Part shown: positions 33,724 to 38,850 of the stretch, piece by piece
Position numbering within the stretch: position 1 is the stretch's first letter
How the letters are laid out: each line of letters begins with the position of its first letter
Assembly: GCF_014637795.1 (NCBI RefSeq)
Contig: NZ_BMFD01000020.1
Coordinates: 1,185 to 40,034 of the forward strand
Length of the DNA stretch: 38,850 bases
Direction: 5' to 3'
From: Belliella aquatica
Lineage (GTDB): Bacteria; Bacteroidota; Bacteroidia; Cytophagales; Cyclobacteriaceae
Position numbers and translations under genes: made by a program
The notes under the pieces: model-generated
Told to the model about the DNA's origin: nothing
The model's input: only the letters and a program-made list of their open reading frames with translations
The model's database searches: none

Positions 33724-35067
33724 ATGAAATCCTTTAAAACTGTAATTAGAACAATAGCTTTTTCATATTTATTTATAACTATTTTCTATCAAATAGGTGT
33801 GTGTCAAAGTAACCTTTTAAACTATGATTTAGTCAAAATGGGCTTTATTGAAAAAGAACCAATTCCTTTTGGAGAAAAAATTATAATTAAAGGTAATTCA
33901 TCAAATATTTTAGAAAGCTTGACTGTCAAGTCAATTTATGGTATTAATGAAATTGTTAGTACAGCAAATATTTCTGATAAAAGTTGGACAGTGATTGTTG
34001 GTCCATTTCCTAAAAGAACTAATATTATTTTTGAAATAGCAGAAAAAAGGACACTTACAAAATCAGAAACAGAAGAAATCATTAAATATTGGGAGGAATC
34101 TGTTGTTTCTTCGCTGCAAAAGTCAATAGATTCCAATTCTACATATGAAAACAGAGAAGATTTTTTCAATCAAATCTTCAATCCTCTAAAAAATGAATTC
34201 CTTACAAAATGGAATTCTTATTTTTTGCCGAATAATCTTGAATTAGGAAATTATGTTATTTCTCTTTTAGAATTCGAAATTATAAATAATTGGAATGTTT
34301 GGAATAATAATTCAAGCGACCTTAGATTAAAAAAATACGTCTGGGATGAATCTTTTTTCTTTAAAAAATATCTTATTCCTAACAAAAATGCAGGAGGAGA
34401 AATTAATAAAATTTTGAAAGCTGAAGACCCAGTTCTTTATCTTTTTAAATTGGAAGATGAAGATATCAATAAACTATTTACGCAAATTTTAGAACTAGAT
34501 CAGAATTCAAATTTAACAGAAAATCAACTTAGGAAACAATTCAAATCGGAAATAGAAGAACCAATAAAAAAATATCAAACAGCAATTTCTTTTTATTCAA
34601 AAGAATTCAATAGTCTTAGAATTATTAGCTCTCAAACTATCCAGTTAACACACACTACAAACGCAGAAACTCTAGGACTGGAGTCATATTTGGGAATTGA
34701 TTTAGGAGCTGTATATACTCACAATACATCTACTACCAACTTCTTTGTAAATTTAAATCCATATTTAAAAAAAACAGATCCAGAAAAAGATTATCCTTTG
34801 TTTCAAAGTAATCTTCTTCATAACCTTACCCCCAGTGTTGGATTTGGGATTGGCTCCGGAGTTGAAAATATCAAACCAGTTTATTTCGTCGGTGTAGGTT
34901 TGCGAGTAAATAAAGCCATTCGATTTGGGTTTGGAGGAACATATTATTTTTCCCCAGAAAAAAATAAATATGACTGGAATCAAAGTTTCTATGGTTCAGT
35001 CAGTATTAATTTTGTATCAGATTTATTTAGATTAATTAATTCAGCAAGTACAAACATTCAAAATTAA
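33724..35067 (+). CDS. Unrecognised secreted / outer membrane protein
   Basis: A 447-residue protein. The signal peptide is about 1-28 (SYLFITIFYQIGVCQS). Residues 30-105 are beta-rich, Ig-like in feel (PIPFGEKIIIKGNS, SWTVIVGPFPKRTNIIFEI). Residues 110-290 are alpha-helical and charged. From about 295 on there is a run of alternating beta strands with Gly and aromatic residues (YLGIDLGAVYTHNTSTTNFF, SVGFGIGSGVENIKPVYFVG, FGFGGTYYFSP, YGSVSINFVSDLF), which looks like a small outer membrane barrel. I do not recognise the family. The next gene starts 6 bases after its stop, so the two are co-transcribed. Confidence 0.7.
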   Translation: MKSFKTVIRTIAFSYLFITIFYQIGVCQSNLLNYDLVKMGFIEKEPIPFGEKIIIKGNSSNILESLTVKSIYGINEIVSTANISDKSWTVIVGPFPKRTNIIFEIAEKRTLTKSETEEIIKYWEESVVSSLQKSIDSNSTYENREDFFNQIFNPLKNEFLTKWNSYFLPNNLELGNYVISLLEFEIINNWNVWNNNSSDLRLKKYVWDESFFFKKYLIPNKNAGGEINKILKAEDPVLYLFKLEDEDINKLFTQILELDQNSNLTENQLRKQFKSEIEEPIKKYQTAISFYSKEFNSLRIISSQTIQLTHTTNAETLGLESYLGIDLGAVYTHNTSTTNFFVNLNPYLKKTDPEKDYPLFQSNLLHNLTPSVGFGIGSGVENIKPVYFVGVGLRVNKAIRFGFGGTYYFSPEKNKYDWNQSFYGSVSINFVSDLFRLINSASTNIQN

Positions 35068-35073
35068 ATTATC

Positions 35074-35373
35074 ATGAGAATTCCACTAGTTGACTTACAT
35101 CCTGTTACTCAAGAGTGCCAAATAGTTGTCTCCGTAGGAGAAGTTTTTGACTCTAATTGTTCCGGTATTATTACAATAATGATTATTAATGCTAACGGTT
35201 TGGGAAACAATATCATTCAATCTAAAGAGGTAGGTAATCTGACACATGCTACCAAAACAGTCCTTTTTGAAGAAACTCCAAAAATAAATGGTATTTTCCC
35301 TGTAGTTGCAACTCTAGTCCTTGAGTCCAACGAGAGTAAAAGTGATCAGACTGAGTTTATCGAATTCTGTTAA
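35074..35373 (+). CDS. Unrecognised small beta-rich protein
   Basis: A 99-residue protein without a signal peptide. It is mostly predicted beta strands (QIVVSVGEVFDSN, GIITIMIINANG, FPVVATLVLE), with Cys near 13, 28 and the C-terminus. It follows the secreted protein directly and likely shares its transcript. Family and function are not recognised. Confidence 0.55.
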   Translation: MRIPLVDLHPVTQECQIVVSVGEVFDSNCSGIITIMIINANGLGNNIIQSKEVGNLTHATKTVLFEETPKINGIFPVVATLVLESNESKSDQTEFIEFC

Positions 35374-35843
35374 TTTCAACTACCTTACTATAACATAAAT
35401 CCATAAGGAAACGTTAAGAAATTTTTCCTTTGCCTGTAGGTTGTTCCATTTGAGTTCAGATTTATTTATTAAAGTCAAAATCCATTTTTAGGTAATAGAA
35501 TTGGATTTTCGGATCTAATTAATTGAATAATTTGGTTTCTTTATCGTATACAGTGAATTAGATAATATGTGAAATCTCCTTTAGTTAATTCACTATTGAT
35601 TTATTCATAAATCCTATTGTCTTTATTGCGATTCATTCACCACTCGTATATTAGTTTATAATTCTCAAACTCTACCAATTTTTCATAAATTCTTCCTGTA
35701 ACCTCCTTTTTAATCTCAAAAGTACAGCGGTACAGCGATCAGACGAATTCTTTAATTATATTAGACCGAAACAGTCTAGTCAGTGGGTAAGGAATGAATC
35801 ATTGAGAAAATAACATCCAGTCAACCTGTAGTTATTTGTCAAT
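35374..35843. other. Gene-free AT-rich gap
   Basis: It lies between a plus-strand stop and a minus-strand stop. I see no gene, no clear terminator and no repeat known from elsewhere in the window, except an unremarkable AT-rich leader-like segment. Confidence 0.5.
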
Positions 35844-36395
35844 TTAATCCTGTGCTAATTTTAACATGGCATTGGCCACACTTTTGGTAGAAGTATCGTA
35901 TTCTTCATGTGGGTATCCGTGCTTATCGTTGAGCAGATAGAGCTGTTTGTAAATTTCAAATGGGTTTTGAGACTCTCCTACCCAACTGATGATGATATCA
36001 AGGATTTCATTCATGATAGGCTGGTATGTCATTCTACCATCTGAGCCTCTTACTCCTTTGTTGTCAGACTTCCGCTTTCCTAAATTCAGGAAGATATTCT
36101 TTTCATCGTAGATGATATCGCGCATCTGCTTATAGTCCTCACCTTTAGGTAAGTGATCCATAAGCAACTTTCTAATTCCTTTGTAATAGATATTGTATTT
36201 TTCTTCAGGATTGTCCAGCTGTTTACCTACCAGTTGTTTCAATTCGTCAATCTCTTGTAAAGACCCTGTTGTACTGGAAATGGTGAGCTGTTTCCCAATT
36301 TTTTGAGTGCTTTTTCTAAGTAGCTCCATCTTTTCAATGTCTGCTTCACTCAGTTTTTCTACTTTCTTATCGTCTTTTTTATCGTTGTCTTTCAT
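35844..36395 (-). CDS. Hypothetical protein downstream of ImmA/IrrE gene
   Basis: A 183-residue, strongly charged protein. It opens with a Lys/Asp-rich helix (MKDNDKKDDKKVEKLSEADI). The middle is helical (EEKYNIYYKGIRKLLMDHLP), and the end is DIIISWVGESQNPFEIYKQLYLLNDKHGYPHEEYDTST. There are no membrane segments and no catalytic motif. It starts 96 bases after the metallopeptidase stop on the same strand, so the two probably form a unit and it could be the peptidase's substrate or partner. The family is not recognised. Confidence 0.65.
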   Translation of the reverse strand: MKDNDKKDDKKVEKLSEADIEKMELLRKSTQKIGKQLTISSTTGSLQEIDELKQLVGKQLDNPEEKYNIYYKGIRKLLMDHLPKGEDYKQMRDIIYDEKNIFLNLGKRKSDNKGVRGSDGRMTYQPIMNEILDIIISWVGESQNPFEIYKQLYLLNDKHGYPHEEYDTSTKSVANAMLKLAQD

Positions 36396-36491
36396 CGTGT
36401 TAATTTTTTGTATTTAAGTTGCTATATGATTCCCGAAAAAATCAATCATCTGTGTCAAGACTTTTTCTTACGGGCATTTCACATGATGTGG

Positions 36492-37685
36492 TTATTTTAA
36501 TTCAAATACTACTTTGATTTTGTCACTTGATGTTTTAATTGAATCGTCAGACCAGGATATCGGATTGAGTTTTTTAATTGACGTTTTGCAGTCAGGATAA
36601 AATTCTTTGAAAGCTGCGTGATAATTTTTGCCATACAACTCATTTTGATACCAAGTATAGAAAGAATAGATCAATGAGGTGTGAATTTCATTGTCTTTCG
36701 CAAACCGCTCAACCATGTAGGAGTTGTTGATATAGCTTTTGATATAATTAAAGTTCTCTATGGGCATGAAAAAATCACGTGCAAAGCTGTTCGCCTTTTC
36801 TTCAATTAGGAAAAGGTCCTGATCATCCGACAGATGGTAATTGTTTGATTTGATCGTTTCGAGATCAAAGAGCACATGATGCAGTTCATGCAATAATGTA
36901 AACCAAAGAGTTGGATATTTTTTTAAGTAATCGGTAATTACGATACATGGCTTCTCATTTATGAAAAAGGTAGCTCCTCTGACATGAGTGGTTTGTAGGT
37001 AATTTTGAAAAATAACTGTTACCCCTACATTATAGAGCGCTCTACAAACGATGAATAAACCGTTTTCTACATCTTGGGTGTAAGGTTTCATCAAAGGAAT
37101 GATCTCCTTTAGTCTTTCCCGATCATAGGGGTTTGGGTTGTCGATTAACCTGAAAGATTGGTAGGCTGATCTCACCCAAAAGTCTTTCATTTTATCTGAA
37201 AACTGTCTCTTGGATCTGCTGTAAAGTGGTTCAATAAGTTGTTCTTCAAATTCACGAATAGACTTATATCCAAAATAATTCAGTGCTTTCTGTACTAAAT
37301 CATCTACATCGTTTTCAGCATCAAAAAACCCTTCTTTGGTTAATGCTTTAACATCAAAGTTCATCAACAGAAACTTCAGCTTTCGAGCCCGATCAATGGA
37401 AGCAATGTTTTCTGGGTTTTGATTTTTCAAAACCATTTTAATGAATTCATGAACATCAACATTCAGAAATTCTGCAATTTTGACGACATGAATTAGATTG
37501 GGTTGTTTGGCATTTCCATTAAGGATTTCAGTAAAGACATCTTTGTCGATATTGAGGAGTTTGAGTGCTTTGGTTTTACTGAGTCCATACTCCGTGATTT
37601 TTTCCTCGAATCGTTTCTTTACATCGAATTCAGAATCATCTTGGAAGATTTCTTGAAGGAGTTTATCAATGTCTATATTTTTCAT
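36492..37685 (-). CDS. XRE HTH protein with ImmA/IrrE metallopeptidase domain
   Basis: A 397-residue protein. The N-terminal HTH at about 30-85 is TEYGLSKTKALKLLNIDKDVFTEILNGNAKQPNLIHVVKIAEFLNVDVHE. The ImmA/IrrE zinc peptidase has HELHH at 266-270 (His266, Glu267, His270) and EEKANSFARDFFMP at 295-308 (third ligand, Glu296). Regulators of this type bind their own promoter; a stress signal or a partner triggers the peptidase, which cuts a repressor or antitoxin. A GAGGTAA/TTACCCTC palindrome lies just upstream. With its neighbour it may be a toxin-antitoxin-like or phage-induced switch. Loss of activity would need a lost His or Glu, and none is seen. Confidence 0.85.
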   Translation of the reverse strand: MKNIDIDKLLQEIFQDDSEFDVKKRFEEKITEYGLSKTKALKLLNIDKDVFTEILNGNAKQPNLIHVVKIAEFLNVDVHEFIKMVLKNQNPENIASIDRARKLKFLLMNFDVKALTKEGFFDAENDVDDLVQKALNYFGYKSIREFEEQLIEPLYSRSKRQFSDKMKDFWVRSAYQSFRLIDNPNPYDRERLKEIIPLMKPYTQDVENGLFIVCRALYNVGVTVIFQNYLQTTHVRGATFFINEKPCIVITDYLKKYPTLWFTLLHELHHVLFDLETIKSNNYHLSDDQDLFLIEEKANSFARDFFMPIENFNYIKSYINNSYMVERFAKDNEIHTSLIYSFYTWYQNELYGKNYHAAFKEFYPDCKTSIKKLNPISWSDDSIKTSSDKIKVVFELK

Positions 37686-37693
37686 AAGAGAGA

Positions 37694-37759
37694 CTTTACC
37701 CTCAAATATAAGTTAAAAATTTGTATTTAAAATAAATTTAGAGGTAATTACCCTCTAAA
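37694..37759 (-). promoter_or_regulatory. GAGG-TAATTAC-CCTC operator candidate
   Basis: TTTAGAGG (37737-37744) and CCTCTAAA (37752-37759) are perfect inverted repeats around TAATTAC. A further TTTACCCTC half-site is at about 37694-37702, next to the ATG at 37685. This is a fitting operator for the HTH domain of the downstream gene. Confidence 0.55.
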
Positions 37760-37889
37760 AAATAAATAGTAAAGATTTTTAAAGTACGGGCATCTAGGAC
37801 AGAGGAGATGCTTTTTAATTGGGAAAGCGATTTTATTGGGTATTTCTGGTATGTACCCAATTTAATTTTAAGCCAATTGCTCCAATCTA

Positions 37890-38118
37890 AAAATGGGTGG
37901 ATCTCGCTGCAAGCTTCGCGAGCTAACCCATTTTTTTAACGGCTTCCACCATTAACTTAAAACCAGCCTCAACTAGGGCCGTCATTTAAGAGACCAGGAG
38001 TTGATGAAAATCTTGGGTACTAAAGGTAAATAAGTGATGTATTCTTTGAAAAGTCCAGTAGATAACCTGTCCCACTTTCGGGATTGACCCACTATTTAGG
38101 TTTGATTTGTGTCATTGG
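37890..38118. repeat. Hairpin and IS21-like fragment in gap
   Basis: AAAATGGGT (37890-37898) pairs with ACCCATTTT (37926-37934), and inside it CTCGC (37903-37907) pairs with GCGAG (37918-37922). Farther on, 38079-38118 repeats the GGATTGACCC segment of 32940-32979. The remainder of 37760-38342 shows no gene. Confidence 0.5.
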
Positions 38119-38342
38119 CTCTCTATCAATAACAATAGAAATTTTAGATTAGTATTTAAGTATCAGCAATTCTCCCAATACCAAGACAAATTCTTTTTAC
38201 CTGTATAATAGTGCTTTAAAACACACTTCTTATAGTAATTATATAATGAAAATCAATACTTGAACAGTATAGTGCGATTTACCGCTCTTTTTATTGAAAT
38301 TTTAAAAATTAGATTTATATTTACATAAAATAATGCTATATA

Positions 38343-38561
38343 ATGCACTTTACAGAATTAATAAAAACGATAAAAGAACGCAGAGAAGCGCTACAAGTAA
38401 CACAAGATACATTATCAGAATTATCAGGTGTTGGATTGAGAACAGTAAAGCAGTTTGAAAGCGGAAAGGGAAACCCAACACTTTTAACATTGCATAAGCT
38501 GTCTGATGTATTGGGCATGGAGGTTTGCCTTAAAATAAAAAATGTAACACCTACTAAATGA
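38343..38561 (+). CDS. hipB: HipB-like XRE antitoxin
   Basis: A 72-residue Cro/C1-type HTH: LQVTQDTLSELSGVGLRTVKQFESGKGNPTLLTLHKLSDVLG (about 18-59) matches the HipB core. It overlaps the next gene in ATGA. ATAATGC occurs twice, 10 bases apart (38330-38336, 38340-38346), across the start codon. This tandem may be part of the HipB operator. As in other hip operons, HipB would repress the operon and hold the toxin. The neighbouring gene is the evidence for the name. Confidence 0.85.
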   Translation: MHFTELIKTIKERREALQVTQDTLSELSGVGLRTVKQFESGKGNPTLLTLHKLSDVLGMEVCLKIKNVTPTK

Positions 38562-38850
38562 GAAAAGCCAAGGTATTATTCAAAAATGAAGAAGCTGGTA
38601 TCTTGACCCAACATGATGATGGTTCGTTTTCATTTCTTTATCATGATGACTGGGTAGCCAATAACAGCAAGCAAAGCATCAGTCTCACCTTACTTAAAAC
38701 TGAAAAAGAGTTTCATTCTAAGTACCTGTTTCCGTTTTTTTACAATATGCTTCCCGAAGGTTCCAATAAGCAAGTGGTCTGTAAACTCAATAGAATCGAT
38801 CGAGAAGACCACTTCGGTTTATTGATGACTACTGCAAAAAATGACAGCAT
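38558..38850 (+). CDS. hipS: HipA N-terminal-domain protein (HipS-like), cut by window end
   Basis: 97 codons visible, open to the window edge. The sequence is like the HipA N-terminal subdomain: RKAKVLFKNEEAGILTQHDD, YLFPFFYNMLPEGSNKQVVC and DREDHFGLLMTTAKNDSI. In many Bacteroidota this subdomain is a separate gene of about 105-110 residues, followed by a kinase gene, giving the three-gene HipBST toxin system. If so the stop is about ten codons past the edge. A full-length HipA that continues cannot be excluded from the window. Confidence 0.75.
   Translation, partial: MRKAKVLFKNEEAGILTQHDDGSFSFLYHDDWVANNSKQSISLTLLKTEKEFHSKYLFPFFYNMLPEGSNKQVVCKLNRIDREDHFGLLMTTAKNDS

Noticed and set aside
1-38850. 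tRNA or rRNA genes
   Set aside because: No cloverleaf-like segments or rRNA sequence was noticed on either strand by reading.

Overview
The window looks like a chromosome segment from a Bacteroidota bacterium, most likely order Cytophagales (Cyclobacteriaceae / Algoriphagus-like). The grounds are a SusC/SusD pair, a TlpA-DUF3738 protein, a MauE-like protein and DUF6520-like peptide, AT-rich leaders with weak or no Shine-Dalgarno sequences, and intergenic repeat families of the GTCAT-TCGA type. The taxonomic call is inference, since no rRNA or tRNA gene was seen.

Region 1 (1-10.7 kb) is metabolic and envelope related. It holds a small conserved HTH-like protein, a complete class I terpene synthase with a Crp/Fnr-like regulator 5' of it on the same strand, a repeat-rich gap, a MauE/DoxX-like membrane protein and a DUF6520-like secreted peptide. 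Convergent to these is a TlpA-SusC-SusD operon on the minus strand. A hairpin terminator separates the convergent stop codons.

Region 2 (10.7-13.4 kb) is almost gene-free. It is packed with intergenic repeats: five copies of a GTCATATCGA...TCGAAATGAC element, three of them head-to-tail, plus TTGGTTG-rich runs and polypurine runs.

Region 3 (13.4-32.8 kb) is a defence island in visibly AT-richer DNA up to 21.4 kb. In order it carries a small XRE regulator, a ParA-like ATPase overlapping a SIR2-family NADase, a GHKL ATPase fused to a PD-(D/E)XK-like nuclease, an Mrr-like endonuclease, a frameshifted glycosyltransferase remnant and a dGTPase-like HD hydrolase. These are followed by an extended type I restriction-modification locus: hsdM, truncated rhuM, hsdS, DUF6998-like, DUF262, DUF262-DUF1524, hsdR. 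Three of the solitary genes are preceded by the same GTTAGTCAGA element at 25-46 bases from the start, at least one of them inside an imperfect hairpin. This suggests cassette-like assembly.

Region 4 (32.8-38.85 kb) has a membrane-anchored LuxR-type regulator, two unrecognised genes (one secreted or outer membrane), and an XRE-ImmA/IrrE metallopeptidase with a downstream partner. The start of a hipB/hipS pair, probably a split HipBST toxin system, runs off the right end.

The best candidates for an undescribed system are the ParA-SIR2 pair, the GHKL-nuclease, the five-part type I locus with tandem DUF262 proteins, and the GTTAGTCAGA boundary element. All functional statements are from motif reading only; no database search was run.
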